Position numbers and translations under genes: made by a program
Origin: Maribacter arenosus
GTDB lineage: Bacteria; Bacteroidota; Bacteroidia; Flavobacteriales; Flavobacteriaceae
Assembly: GCF_014610845.1 (NCBI RefSeq)
Contig: NZ_JABTCG010000002.1
Location: 1-64,000 of the forward strand
Length of the DNA stretch: 64,000 nucleotides
Direction: 5' to 3'
In this document: piece by piece, positions 46,603-55,796 of the stretch
How the letters are laid out: every line of letters begins with the position of its first letter
Position numbering within the stretch: position 1 is the stretch's first letter
Notes under the pieces: generated by a model
Told to the model about the DNA's origin: nothing
The model's input: only the letters and a program-made list of their open reading frames with translations
Databases searched by the model: none

Positions 46603-48284
46603 GGACGTTTGTTTTTAGAATTAGTGTTTTCTTGAATAAATTCTCCCAAATCATTATAATATTCCATCAACTGTCGATATGTTTCAATGGTTTCTGGTTG
46701 TGGCTGATATTCAGCTTCAAAACTACTACCCATGCGTTGACTGGCCTGGAACACATTATCATAGATTCCAGATGCGACGGCTGCATAAATGGCAGCGCCT
46801 AGGGCAGGAGCTTGGTCAGATTCAGCCACCTTAATGGGCATGTTCAATACGTTGGCCAATGTCTGCATAATGAATGGGGATTTTCTGGCCACACCCCCAA
46901 TTCCGATTACAGTATCTATTTTTATACCCTCTTCTTGAAATCTGTCCACTATTTTTTTCGACCCAAAACAAATGGCATTGACCAATGCCTTAAAAATTTG
47001 TGGAGCCTTACTTCCTAAGGAAAGATTTGATAGGGCACTTTTAAGGCCTTGATCGGCATCAGGGCTTCTTCTTCCATTGATCCAATCCAGTGCAATGGGA
47101 ATGCTTTTGCTCAAAGGAATGGCTTCTGCCTGCTCCGATAATTCTTTAATGAAATTGGCTTCCATTTCTGCCCTCAGTTGTTCCTTTTGAATATCAGATA
47201 AAATAGTTGAAGTCATCACGAGGTTTTCTATAGGCCATGACAATACATCCTTGAACCATGCCAGAACATCACCAAAAGCGGATTGTCCGGCTTCCAGTCC
47301 CACCATTCCCGGAATTACGGAACCATCTACCTGCCCACAGATCCCTTTTACAGTCTTGGAGCCAACAGCCTCCTTGGATGCCACAATAATATCACAAGTT
47401 GACGTACCCATGACTCGCACCAAGGCATGCTCTTCAATTTTTGCCCCGACCGCCCCAGCATGGGCATCAAAGGTACCGACAGCGACCACCGTATCCGTTG
47501 TAAGGCCCAGTCTATCTGCCCATTCTTGGTTTAAGTGTCCGGCAACCTCATCAGACGTATATGTTTCGACATACAGGTTTCTTCTTAGTTGGGCCAGGTA
47601 GGGATCTAATTTGCCCAGAAAATCCTCTGAGGGCAATCCGTTCCAATCAGGATGCCACATGGCTTTATGCCCTGCTGCACATCGACTTCTTTTAAAGGAT
47701 TTTAAATCAGGTTTATCTATGAGCAAAAAGGTCATAAGATCACAATGTTCCAGCCAGGTATGGGCCGCTTTCTTGACGGATTCATCTTCGCGGGCAACGT
47801 GCAATATCTTGGCCCAAAACCATTCTGAGGAATAAATACCCCCTTCGTATTTGGTATAGTCTTCACCTCCCCAATTAGCGGCAAGCGCATTTATCTCATT
47901 AGCTTCAGCAATGGCGGTATGGTCCTTCCAAAGCACCATCATGGCATTGGGGTTTTCCTTATAACCCTCAACCAAGGCCAAAGGGGTGCCATCTTCGGTA
48001 ACGGGAATCGGTGAAGAGCCTGTGGTATCGACACAAATACCTTTTACCGATTTAGGTTCCACCTTACTTTTCGAGATAACCGTTTTAATGGTAGACTCCA
48101 AGCCTTCAATGTGGTCTAACGGGTGCTGTCTAAATTGATTGATAGAGGCATTACAATATAAATTGTTTTTCCATCGCTTATACCAATGAACCGCCGAGGC
48201 CATTTCAGACCCATCTTCAGTGTCTATCAAGACGGCCCTAACGGAATCAGAACCATAATCCAATCCTATAACGTATGTTTTCAT
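46578..48284 (-). CDS. araB: Ribulokinase
   Basis: 568 residues from ATG at 48284. The longer frame begins at a TTG (48311) and adds nine non-conserved residues. The FGGY-kinase N-terminus is TYVIGLDYGSDSVRAVLIDTEDG; then KGICVDTTGSSPIPV, HTWLEHCDLMTFLL, GTFDAHAGAVGA and the C-terminal ATP site VIGIGGVARKSPFIMQTLANVLN. It phosphorylates L-ribulose. It is first of the araBDA operon and lies opposite the regulator gene, with the inverted-repeat operator in the gap. Confidence 0.97.
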   Translation of the reverse strand: MKTYVIGLDYGSDSVRAVLIDTEDGSEMASAVHWYKRWKNNLYCNASINQFRQHPLDHIEGLESTIKTVISKSKVEPKSVKGICVDTTGSSPIPVTEDGTPLALVEGYKENPNAMMVLWKDHTAIAEANEINALAANWGGEDYTKYEGGIYSSEWFWAKILHVAREDESVKKAAHTWLEHCDLMTFLLIDKPDLKSFKRSRCAAGHKAMWHPDWNGLPSEDFLGKLDPYLAQLRRNLYVETYTSDEVAGHLNQEWADRLGLTTDTVVAVGTFDAHAGAVGAKIEEHALVRVMGTSTCDIIVASKEAVGSKTVKGICGQVDGSVIPGMVGLEAGQSAFGDVLAWFKDVLSWPIENLVMTSTILSDIQKEQLRAEMEANFIKELSEQAEAIPLSKSIPIALDWINGRRSPDADQGLKSALSNLSLGSKAPQIFKALVNAICFGSKKIVDRFQEEGIKIDTVIGIGGVARKSPFIMQTLANVLNMPIKVAESDQAPALGAAIYAAVASGIYDNVFQASQRMGSSFEAEYQPQPETIETYRQLMEYYNDLGEFIQENTNSKNKRPWVPSLKN

Positions 48285-48308
48285 GTGAAAAACACCATTT
48301 TGATTACT

Positions 48309-48316
48309 CAAATATA
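48309..48316 (-). promoter_or_regulatory. Likely -7 box of the araBDA promoter
   Basis: On the minus strand this reads TATATTTG, a perfect TAnnTTTG. There is no TTTG at the expected -33 spacing; that position is occupied by the inverted repeat at 48331-48355. Transcription would start near 48302. Confidence 0.6.
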
Positions 48317-48330
48317 CTGCAATATTATTT

Positions 48331-48355
48331 AATAAGTGTCTATTTTACACTTATT
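48331..48355. promoter_or_regulatory. Inverted repeat, candidate AraR operator
   Basis: AATAAGTGT, seven bases, ACACTTATT: a perfect nine-base inverted repeat with a 7-base spacer. It lies immediately upstream of the araBDA -7 box, covering the -33 region, centred about 41 bases before the predicted start. The adjacent divergent gene encodes a Nudix-type AraR-like regulator, so this is the natural binding site. The spacing could suit a repressor blocking polymerase or an activator. Confidence 0.65.
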
Positions 48356-48533
48356 TTGGCTTAACTTTACCTTCGTCACCCAATATACTCCAAATTGTAC
48401 AAATTGTCCTATATGACCCGGTCTGCCAATAGTGCTTTAAGTCTATGGGGTTCTATACGATTCATGACGTTTTATGAGGGCAAAATAGTTTAGATTAGTA
48501 CCTTTGGATTTGGGCAAAATCATTTAAAGATAT

Positions 48534-49226
48534 ATGGTATTAAAGGATTATAACAAAGAGGACAAAGTCTTACTAGCGGTAGATTGCATCATCTTTGGAT
48601 TTGATGAAGAGGGCTTGAAGATACTATTAATAAAAAGGGATTTTGAACCCAAGAAAGGATGCTGGTCTTTAATTGGAGGATTTCAAAAAAAGGATGAGAA
48701 CTTAGACCAGGCCGCCATTCGGATTTTAAATCATCTGACCGGACTTCATGATATTTATATGGATCAACTATATGCTTTTAGCAAAGTTGACCGAGACCCC
48801 AAAGAACGTACCATCTCTGTTGCCTATTATGCTTTAATTGATATTGCCACCCATGATAGCGATTTAATACGTTTGGATTCGGCCCAATGGTTCAGTCTTA
48901 AAAAAGTTCCATCCCTGATTTTTGATCACAACCTCATGGTTAAAAAGGCCATTGCCCGTTTACGTCAGAGCGCCATGACAAAACCGATCGGTTTTGAGCT
49001 ATTACCAGAAAAATTTACGATGCGTCAACTACAGCAATTATATGAGTCGATCTTGAATAAAAAATTGGATAAACGAAATTTCATCAATAAGGTGAATTCA
49101 CTCGATATTCTGATAAAATTAGAAGAAAAGGATATGACAGTCTCAAGAAAGGGAGCCTATTTGTACCGGTTCGATAAAGATAAATATTACAAAAAGTTAT
49201 TGGAAGGCTTTAGTTTTAAGCTTTGA
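48534..49226 (+). CDS. araR: Nudix-fold transcriptional regulator, AraR type
   Basis: 230 residues. The N-terminal Nudix domain (about 10-145) has VDCIIFGFDEEGLKILLIKRDFEPKKGCWSLIGGF, but the Nudix box is degenerate: the REUxEExG segment reads RILNHLTG, without the catalytic glutamates, so hydrolase activity is not expected. The C-terminal part (about 155-230) is a winged helix (FTMRQLQQLYESILNKKLDKRNFINKV). This is the architecture of NrtR-like regulators, of which the Bacteroidota AraR controls arabinose genes. It is divergent from araBDA with the operator in the gap, which supports the name. The sugar or phosphate effector is likely arabinose, by analogy. Confidence 0.88.
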   Translation: MVLKDYNKEDKVLLAVDCIIFGFDEEGLKILLIKRDFEPKKGCWSLIGGFQKKDENLDQAAIRILNHLTGLHDIYMDQLYAFSKVDRDPKERTISVAYYALIDIATHDSDLIRLDSAQWFSLKKVPSLIFDHNLMVKKAIARLRQSAMTKPIGFELLPEKFTMRQLQQLYESILNKKLDKRNFINKVNSLDILIKLEEKDMTVSRKGAYLYRFDKDKYYKKLLEGFSFKL

Positions 49227-49313
49227 TACCTTAGGCCTTAGTTAATTCATCCGCGCCACAATACTTCTCACGTATTAAGATTACATTCGCGATATAATCT
49301 TTGAACATAACCC

Positions 49314-50369
49314 ATGAAAGTTTTTCAATGTGGTCATTGCAATCATCCGTTGTTTTTTGAAAACGATAGATGTGGGAATTGCGGGCATTTATCCGGTTAT
49401 TGGGACCTAGACCGAAAGATGCTCACCTTTAATGCTTTTAGTTCTTCCCTGTTTTCTGACCGCGAAAAAATTGAATATAAATATTGTAAAAACAAGGAAC
49501 ATGGGGTTTGTAATTGGCTATTAGTGAAGAATAGTCTTCAGGATTATTGCAGTGCTTGCCAACTCAATCGAATTATACCTGATCTTTCCGATGAAAAGAA
49601 TTATCCCAAATGGCAGAATTTGGAAGTTGCCAAACACCGTCTCATTTATCAACTTCAAAAAATAGGTCTTGACCTTCCGAATAAAATGACCAATGATGAG
49701 GGGTTATGTTTTGATTTTATCGCCAAATACGATGATTCAAAAATCATGACGGGACACAAAAATGGGGTTATTACCATACTACTCCGGGAAGCTGATCCGG
49801 TCCTAAGGGAAAAAGCGAAAAAGGAGATGCGAGAGTCTTATCACACACTTATTGGGCACCTTAGGCACGAAGTTGGCCATTACTTTTGGGAACGTTTGGT
49901 TTTAAGCGATCAAAATGTACTATCGGCATTTAGAAACACATTCGGAAACGAAAAAGCCAATTATGGTGAAGCCCTGGAAACCTTTTACAAGATTGGGGCA
50001 CCTGATGATTGGCGTAGTTGTTTTATCAGTAAATATGCCACCTCACATCCCTGGGAAGATTGGGCTGAAACCTGGGCCCATTACCTACATATAATGGATA
50101 TGGTCGAAACTGCCCACTTCTTTGGATTGGAGGTGAATCACAAGGATATATCCAAGAATATTAATACAACGTCAACATTTGACCCTTATACCATAAGAGA
50201 TTTTGAAACCATCGTTCGAACAGGTGTCCCCTTATCGTTTGCGGTCAATAGCATTAATCGGGCCATGGGAATCCCCGATGTTTATCCGTTCGTAATTACA
50301 CCAGTAGTCGTAAAAAAAATGAATTTTATTCACGAACTCTTATTGCCAAAACGAAAATTATTTTTTTAA
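49314..50369 (+). CDS. Zinc-binding metallopeptidase (COG4307-type)
   Basis: 351 residues, cytoplasmic. The N-terminus carries two zinc ribbons: FQCGHCNHPLF/DRCGNCGHLSGYW, then CKNKEHGVCNW with DYCSACQLNRIIPDL. The peptidase motif LIGHLRHEVGHYFWERLV holds HExxH at about residue 185. A distal acidic motif, EDWAETWAHYLHIMD, would supply the third zinc ligand. The family is annotated as putative zinc-binding metallopeptidase with no known substrate. It starts 87 bp after araR on the same strand, so it may share its transcript, but no arabinose link is known. Confidence 0.85.
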   Translation: MKVFQCGHCNHPLFFENDRCGNCGHLSGYWDLDRKMLTFNAFSSSLFSDREKIEYKYCKNKEHGVCNWLLVKNSLQDYCSACQLNRIIPDLSDEKNYPKWQNLEVAKHRLIYQLQKIGLDLPNKMTNDEGLCFDFIAKYDDSKIMTGHKNGVITILLREADPVLREKAKKEMRESYHTLIGHLRHEVGHYFWERLVLSDQNVLSAFRNTFGNEKANYGEALETFYKIGAPDDWRSCFISKYATSHPWEDWAETWAHYLHIMDMVETAHFFGLEVNHKDISKNINTTSTFDPYTIRDFETIVRTGVPLSFAVNSINRAMGIPDVYPFVITPVVVKKMNFIHELLLPKRKLFF

Positions 50370-50392
50370 GCTACTGAACAAGATACGCTTAA

Positions 50393-51307
50393 TTAAAAAA
50401 TGGTGAAATCTGAATGTGTAGTGAACTCCTCCAGAAACTTCATGCCTTTGAAAGAATTTCCATTAGGGTTCAAAAGTGGGCTCCAAACGGCAATGGTATA
50501 GCTATGCGGACATACTGCCACGATGCCCCCACCTACCCCACTCTTACCTGGTAAGCCAACTTTAAAGGCAAACTCCCCTGACTCATCATAAAAACCGCAG
50601 GTGAGCATTAGGGCATTTATTCGCTTTGATTGAGGTTTCGTAATGATTTTCGAACCGTCTGAAATTTTAAGACCTCCGTTGGCCAAATACGTAAATGTAT
50701 ATGATAGTTGCTGACAGTTCATTTCAAGAGAACACATATCAAAATAAAAGTCGAGCACCTCGGTGGGGTCGTTCTCGATATTACCAAGTGACTTTATAAA
50801 GTTACACAAGGCCACATTTCGGTATCCATGTGCTTTTTCAGAATCGGCAATTTTATCTGAGTACGTTAGGTTCGGCAGATTGCTTACATCTCTCACGAAA
50901 TCGAGAAATTCTTCCTTGGCATTTCCCAAGTGTGAAACTAGGATATCGCAAATTACAATAGCTCCTGAATTTACAAATGGGTTCCGGGGAATACCGTTGA
51001 AGATTTCTAACAAAAGAAGGGAATCGAACTTGGTTCCTGAAGGTTCTACATCGACCCGTTTCCAAATCTTTTCACCCATAATTTTATAGGCCAAGGTTAA
51101 AGAGAGTACTTTGGCGATACTTTGAATGGAGAATTTTACCAAATTGTCTCCTATTCCGAATCCCTCACCTTTTAAATTAGTCATATGCACTCCAAACATC
51201 GTGGGGTCTACATTGGCCAATTCTGGAATATAGGTGGCTATTTTTCCTTCGTTTGAAATTTCTTTGGTTTCATTGTAGACCTTTTCGATAATGTCTTTAT
51301 AGTTCAC
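50393..51307 (-). CDS. glsA: Glutaminase
   Basis: 304 residues, family of serine-dependent beta-lactamase-related glutaminases. The Ser-x-x-Lys motif is in VKFSIQSIAKVLSLTLAY. Other conserved features are VDVEPSGTKFDSLLLLE, RNPFVNSGAIVICD and GLPGKSGVGGGIVAVCP. It hydrolyses glutamine to glutamate and ammonia. The start is GTG at 51307. It is convergent with the zinc peptidase gene, with 23 bp between the stop codons. Confidence 0.95.
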   Translation of the reverse strand: MNYKDIIEKVYNETKEISNEGKIATYIPELANVDPTMFGVHMTNLKGEGFGIGDNLVKFSIQSIAKVLSLTLAYKIMGEKIWKRVDVEPSGTKFDSLLLLEIFNGIPRNPFVNSGAIVICDILVSHLGNAKEEFLDFVRDVSNLPNLTYSDKIADSEKAHGYRNVALCNFIKSLGNIENDPTEVLDFYFDMCSLEMNCQQLSYTFTYLANGGLKISDGSKIITKPQSKRINALMLTCGFYDESGEFAFKVGLPGKSGVGGGIVAVCPHSYTIAVWSPLLNPNGNSFKGMKFLEEFTTHSDFTIF

Positions 51308-51741
51308 GTTATTCTATTTTAGTAAGTAAATTGGCAGTAAAGGTCAAAAAATTTATCCGACATTCAGCCCATATTACGCTTTGTTTCCCCCATTGCAAAA
51401 AATTGAGGTTCTTAATGCTTAGATTAGCTAGACTAGTCCGATATTGGGTAATCACTTTTTTGTATTTGATCGCTATCAAAGAACCCAATAATTTTCGGAA
51501 GACTGTTACCTAAGTAGCTTTGGATATTGATTTTTTTATTTATCTTATTGACAATACCAAATTTATTATGTGCAAAATTTAACAACTATGCAATTCTTTG
51601 AATTATTATTGGGCAACATATAAATAACCTACATTTTAATAGTATATTATTTCAATTACATTTTAAAATGAATGCTGATGGGTTATTCATATTAAATAAT
51701 GACCTTAAAATTCTAATTACACAACAAACAAAACCTTTTAC
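51308..51741. other. Divergent promoter region upstream of the Anbu operon
   Basis: A 434-bp AT-rich region between the divergent glsA and ATP-grasp genes. TAGCTTTG at 51515-51522 matches TAnnTTTG, with TTTT 19 bases upstream (51492-51495), a possible Anbu-operon promoter with a long leader of about 210 bases. I see no gene, tRNA or strong hairpin otherwise. Confidence 0.4.
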
Positions 51742-53187
51742 ATGGCCAAAGTAGATTTTACCAAATATGAAACCACAGGTTTTTACGATGAAATGTTCAA
51801 TGAAACCAATAAGGTAAGACCTTACTATGAACAGTTCAAAACGCGTTTGGAAAAATTGAGCAAAAACAAACTCAAATATTTACAACACGGCACGGAAAGG
51901 GCTCAACTGTCATTAGGCATGACGTTTAATGTTTATAACGATAATCAAGGGGTTGAACGCATTCTTCATTTAGACATCATACCTAGAATTATTGAGGGTA
52001 ACGATTGGGACAGATTGACAAAAGGTCTTGAACAACGCATTGTGGCATTGAACTTATTCATCAATGATATCTACAATGAACAAAAGGTCTTGAAAGACAA
52101 GATAATTCCAAAAGAGTTGGTGCTTTCAAGTGCCGGATTTCTCAAGGAATGTATCGGATTAAATCCTCCAAAAAACGTTTGGAGCCATATTTCGGGTACC
52201 GATCTAATCCGAGGGGACGATGGAAGTTTTTATGTCTTGGAAGACAATCTCAGATGCCCCTCAGGAGTATCTTACATGCTTGAAAACAGGGAAATTCTAA
52301 AACGTACTTTTCCGGAATTGTTCGAAAAGCTGCATGTTAGGCCTGTTCATGATTACACCCACCACCTAAGGGATATGTTAGAGTCGCTTACCAAGGCTTC
52401 CCCAGCTAATATAGCAGTGCTCACACCCGGCACCTACAATTCCGCTTATTTTGAACACGCTTATCTTGCCCAACAGATGGGCGCCGAATTGGTCGAAGGA
52501 AGGGATTTGGTCGTAAAAGACGACTTTGTATATATGATTACAACAAAGGGCCTACAAAGGGTCGATGTTATTTACCGCAGGGTCGACGACGATTTTATAG
52601 ACCCATTGGTATTTAATAAAGAATCTTTGTTGGGCACTCCGGGTCTTTTTCGAGCCTATTGCAAAGGCAATGTGGTTTTGGTCAATGCACCTGGAGCAGG
52701 GGTTGCCGATGACAAGGCTGTTTATGCCTACATACCCCGATTGATCAAATATTATTTGGGGGAAGAGGTACTCTTGCCCAATATCAAAACCTACATTTGC
52801 GCCGAGAAAGATGATTGTAATTATGTACTGGAAAATATCCCAACCTTAGTCATAAAACAAACTGATGGTTCGGGAGGTTATGGTATGTTGATAGGCCCTA
52901 AAGCCACAAAAAAAGAATGCGAGGAATTTGCTGTTAAAATTAAAAACAACCCAAGAAACTATATCGCGCAACCCATGATCAATCTTTCTAGAGTCCCGAC
53001 CTTGGCAGGTGATACTATTGAGGGGCGACATGTTGATTTAAGGCCTTATTGCCTCTATGGAAAGGATATTAAAATTGTTCCAGGTGCACTGACAAGAGTG
53101 GCTTTGACCAAAGGGTCATTGGTCGTAAATTCCTCTCAAGGAGGAGGAAGTAAGGACACGTGGGTATTGGATTCCAACTTTAAATAA
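51742..53187 (+). CDS. Circularly permuted ATP-grasp protein (CP_ATPgrasp type 2)
   Basis: 481 residues, COG2308-type. Diagnostic features are MTFNVYNDNQGVERILHLDIIPRII near the start, then GGDGSFYVLEDN-type (RGDDGSFYVLEDNLRCPSGVSYMLENR), LTPGTYNSAYFEHAYLAQQMG, VIKQTDGSGGYGMLIGP and GRHVDLRPYCLYG. The enzyme probably makes an amide or peptide bond using ATP. It is first in the four-gene operon with alpha-E, Anbu and transglutaminase genes, a conserved set proposed to form a peptide-synthesis/proteolysis system (Iyer, Aravind and colleagues). Its real product is unknown. The alpha-E gene starts 7 bp later. Confidence 0.92.
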   Translation: MAKVDFTKYETTGFYDEMFNETNKVRPYYEQFKTRLEKLSKNKLKYLQHGTERAQLSLGMTFNVYNDNQGVERILHLDIIPRIIEGNDWDRLTKGLEQRIVALNLFINDIYNEQKVLKDKIIPKELVLSSAGFLKECIGLNPPKNVWSHISGTDLIRGDDGSFYVLEDNLRCPSGVSYMLENREILKRTFPELFEKLHVRPVHDYTHHLRDMLESLTKASPANIAVLTPGTYNSAYFEHAYLAQQMGAELVEGRDLVVKDDFVYMITTKGLQRVDVIYRRVDDDFIDPLVFNKESLLGTPGLFRAYCKGNVVLVNAPGAGVADDKAVYAYIPRLIKYYLGEEVLLPNIKTYICAEKDDCNYVLENIPTLVIKQTDGSGGYGMLIGPKATKKECEEFAVKIKNNPRNYIAQPMINLSRVPTLAGDTIEGRHVDLRPYCLYGKDIKIVPGALTRVALTKGSLVVNSSQGGGSKDTWVLDSNFK

Positions 53188-53194
53188 TTAGTGT

Positions 53195-54160
53195 ATGTTG
53201 AGTAGAGTAGCGAATACGATGTATTGGATGAATCGATATATTGAGCGGGCCGAAAATTACGCCCGGTTTATGGATGTACATTTCAATCTTTCCTTGGAAT
53301 CCCCACCAGATGCCGAGGAACAATGGAAACCATTAGTGATCATTACGGGAGATTGGCCGTTATATCAAAAATTATATAAAAAAGTCAATAAATCCAGGGT
53401 CATTTTCTTTTTAGGTTTTGAGCCTAAAAACCCAAACTCCATCTATAGTTGTATAACAAATGCAAGGGAAAATGCCCGGTCAATTAGACCGGAAATTACA
53501 AAGGAAGTTTGGGAACAAATCAATTCGATCTACTTCTTTGTAAAAGAAGGGATGGAAAGAAAACTATGGAAAAACAATGACCCTAGAATTTTCTTTAAAA
53601 AAATAAAAGAGGATTGTCAGCTGCTTTATGGCATTTTTGATGCTACCATTTCAAGGAGCGATGGTTGGCACTTTGGTAAGATCGGGCAATTGATCGAACG
53701 TGCCGATAAAACCTCTCGGGTTATGGATGTGAAATACCATATTCTACTGACTACCCCACAAGATGTTGGTAGTTCTATAGATTTGATGCAATGGGCTGCT
53801 TTATTGAAATCGGTTAGCGCTTATGATATGTACCGTAAAAAATATGGCAAACTAACCGCATTGAATATTTCAGAATTTTTAATTCTGGACAAGAAATTTC
53901 CGCGATCAATGCTATGCTGTTTAATTCATGCAGAGCAATCTTTACAGGAAATTACCGGAAGTATGGGCGGTTTTAGCAATGAGGCGGAAAAGCAATTGGG
54001 GAAACTCAAATCAGAACTGGAGTTTGTCGATATCAATGATATTTTTGCGGATGGGCTTCATGAATATCTTGACGAGTTTCAACAACGCCTCAACGGGGTT
54101 TCGATAAGCTTTTACAATTCCTTTTTTGCTGTACAATCGCAAATACAAGGACAACAATAA
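53195..54160 (+). CDS. Alpha-E domain protein
   Basis: 321 residues, COG2307. The N-terminus MLSRVANTMYWMNRYIERAENYARFMDVHFNLSLE is the family signature, with the arginine/glutamate pairs characteristic of this all-helical domain (YIERAENYARF). A second copy of the pattern is GWHFGKIGQLIERADKTSRVMDVKYH near residue 160. The protein is cytoplasmic, and its exact role is unknown. In many genomes it is fused to, or lies next to, the ATP-grasp protein, as here, so it probably acts in the same amide-ligation step. The Anbu gene starts 26 bp later. Confidence 0.92.
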   Translation: MLSRVANTMYWMNRYIERAENYARFMDVHFNLSLESPPDAEEQWKPLVIITGDWPLYQKLYKKVNKSRVIFFLGFEPKNPNSIYSCITNARENARSIRPEITKEVWEQINSIYFFVKEGMERKLWKNNDPRIFFKKIKEDCQLLYGIFDATISRSDGWHFGKIGQLIERADKTSRVMDVKYHILLTTPQDVGSSIDLMQWAALLKSVSAYDMYRKKYGKLTALNISEFLILDKKFPRSMLCCLIHAEQSLQEITGSMGGFSNEAEKQLGKLKSELEFVDINDIFADGLHEYLDEFQQRLNGVSISFYNSFFAVQSQIQGQQ

Positions 54161-54186
54161 CTTTTCATTTTTAGTAATCACCTTCA

Positions 54187-54951
54187 ATGACATACTGTTT
54201 AGGCATCAAACTGAAATCAGGAATAGTAGGAATCTCCGACACGCGAATCACTTCGGGGTCAGAGACTACCAAAGCCAAGAAGGTGTTTAGGGTCAATAAA
54301 AAAAAGCATTCCTTTTTTATAATGACCTCAGGGCTAAGAGGGGTCAGGGATAAGTCTTTGACCTATTTCAAGGAAATTATCGAAGCGAACGATGAGTCCT
54401 TCAATAAACTTTACAAGGTCGTAAACGCATTTTCCGATCAAATAAAGCGTACCGCCAACGAAGACAAAAATTCATTAAAGGAAGCAGGCCTTAGTTTTAA
54501 CCTCTTTTCGATAATCGGGGGTCAATTACAAGATGATGAAGAACACAAAATCTATTTGTTATACCCTGAAGGAAATTGGATTGAGGTCACCGAAGGTTCT
54601 CCCTTTGTGATTATTGGGAATAGCGGATATGGGAAGCCAATTTTAGATCGAGCCATCACCTATGAATCTACCATTAAATTTGCCTTAAAGGCGGGGTTTC
54701 TTTCATTTGATGCCACCCGAATAAGCGCCAATGACGTTGATTACCCCATTGATGTAATTACCTATGAAAAAGACTCCTTTCTTATCGTAGAAAAAAGATA
54801 CGAGGAAAATGAACTTAAAAAAATCTCACAAATTTGGGATAGTATCTTGAGCAATGCTATAAAAAACCTTCCAGAAGATTGGATTGATAAATTATTGGAA
54901 GATTCGTATCGAGAAGGTGAAAAAAATGTTTATCAATCCCAGCATCCATGA
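54187..54951 (+). CDS. Anbu (ancestral proteasome-like beta subunit) hydrolase
   Basis: 254 residues. It starts MTYCLGIKLKSG; removal of Met leaves Thr1, the proteasome-type nucleophile. Asp17 follows in ISDTRITSG, and a lysine two residues short of the usual Lys33 position (KAKKVF) completes the likely triad. The fold continues with FFIMTSGLRGVRDKSL and the family's mid-region IIGNSGYGKPILDRAI. Anbu is a bacterial relative of HslV and proteasome subunits known to form open rings or helices in other bacteria. Peptidase activity of Anbu is weak or unproven, so its substrate is open. Its last bases overlap the transglutaminase start (ATGA). Confidence 0.93.
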   Translation: MTYCLGIKLKSGIVGISDTRITSGSETTKAKKVFRVNKKKHSFFIMTSGLRGVRDKSLTYFKEIIEANDESFNKLYKVVNAFSDQIKRTANEDKNSLKEAGLSFNLFSIIGGQLQDDEEHKIYLLYPEGNWIEVTEGSPFVIIGNSGYGKPILDRAITYESTIKFALKAGFLSFDATRISANDVDYPIDVITYEKDSFLIVEKRYEENELKKISQIWDSILSNAIKNLPEDWIDKLLEDSYREGEKNVYQSQHP

Positions 54952-55796
54952 GGTTCAAAATCATCCATGAAACGGAATACGAGTTTAACGAGGCTGTTTT
55001 TCTTGAGCCGCATTACCTAAGGTTCAAGCCAAAAAACACGCCCCATCTTGAATTGGAATCCCATTCCTTGATATTGTCGATACAGCCGGCAGGAATTTCG
55101 GAACAGATGGATGCAGAAGATAATTATATTCATTTTTGTTGGTTCGAGGGGATGCATAGAAAAATACATATCCGGTCAGAATCCATATTGAAAAGTAGTC
55201 CCTACAACCCATTTAATTTTTTAATCTATCCACTTGGGCTCAATACGATTCCTTTTTCATATTCGAAACCATTACTTGAATTGCTTCAAAAGTACATGAC
55301 AGCCATGCCTATAAATGCTGAATTAGAAGCATATGGCAAGACAATTCTTGTTGGGGCGAAAAATGCTACCATCCCTTTCCTTACTGAGTTGACCAAACGA
55401 ATTCATGCTGATTTCATAGTAGAATCCCGGGAGGAGGGAATTCCTTTCGAGGCCGACGAAACATTTGGTTTTAAAAAGGGCTCATGCCGTGATCTGGTCT
55501 GGATGCAAATCCAACTTCTGCGTACTTTAGGAATAGCTTCACGATTTGTGAGCGGCTATTATTATGTCGATGTCGAAAATCCACAATATGAATTACATGC
55601 ATGGATAGAGGTTTATTTGCCCGGTGCGGGTTGGATCGGTTTTGACCCCAGCAATGGCATTGTAACGGCACACACCCATATCGCCGTAGCTTCAAGCAGT
55701 CACTATGTTCATACGATGCCTGTTTCCGGAACAGTACGTGGAAATGCGACGTCTAAACTAGGTACGAAGTTGATTATTGATGTCTTGGATATCTAA
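54948..55796 (+). CDS. Transglutaminase-family protein (Anbu operon)
   Basis: 282 residues. An N-terminal domain (about 1-90; MRFKIIHETEYEFNEAVFLEPHYLRF) precedes the transglutaminase-like core with Cys180 (KKGSCRDLVWMQIQLLRTLG), His217 (LHAWIEVYLPG) and Asp233 (GWIGFDPSNG), an intact papain-like triad. Members cleave or form amide bonds. It overlaps the Anbu stop codon by four bases, so the two are translated together. In the proposed system it would process the peptide product of the ATP-grasp/alpha-E enzymes, but this is inference. There is no signal peptide, so the protein is cytoplasmic. Confidence 0.93.
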   Translation: MRFKIIHETEYEFNEAVFLEPHYLRFKPKNTPHLELESHSLILSIQPAGISEQMDAEDNYIHFCWFEGMHRKIHIRSESILKSSPYNPFNFLIYPLGLNTIPFSYSKPLLELLQKYMTAMPINAELEAYGKTILVGAKNATIPFLTELTKRIHADFIVESREEGIPFEADETFGFKKGSCRDLVWMQIQLLRTLGIASRFVSGYYYVDVENPQYELHAWIEVYLPGAGWIGFDPSNGIVTAHTHIAVASSSHYVHTMPVSGTVRGNATSKLGTKLIIDVLDI

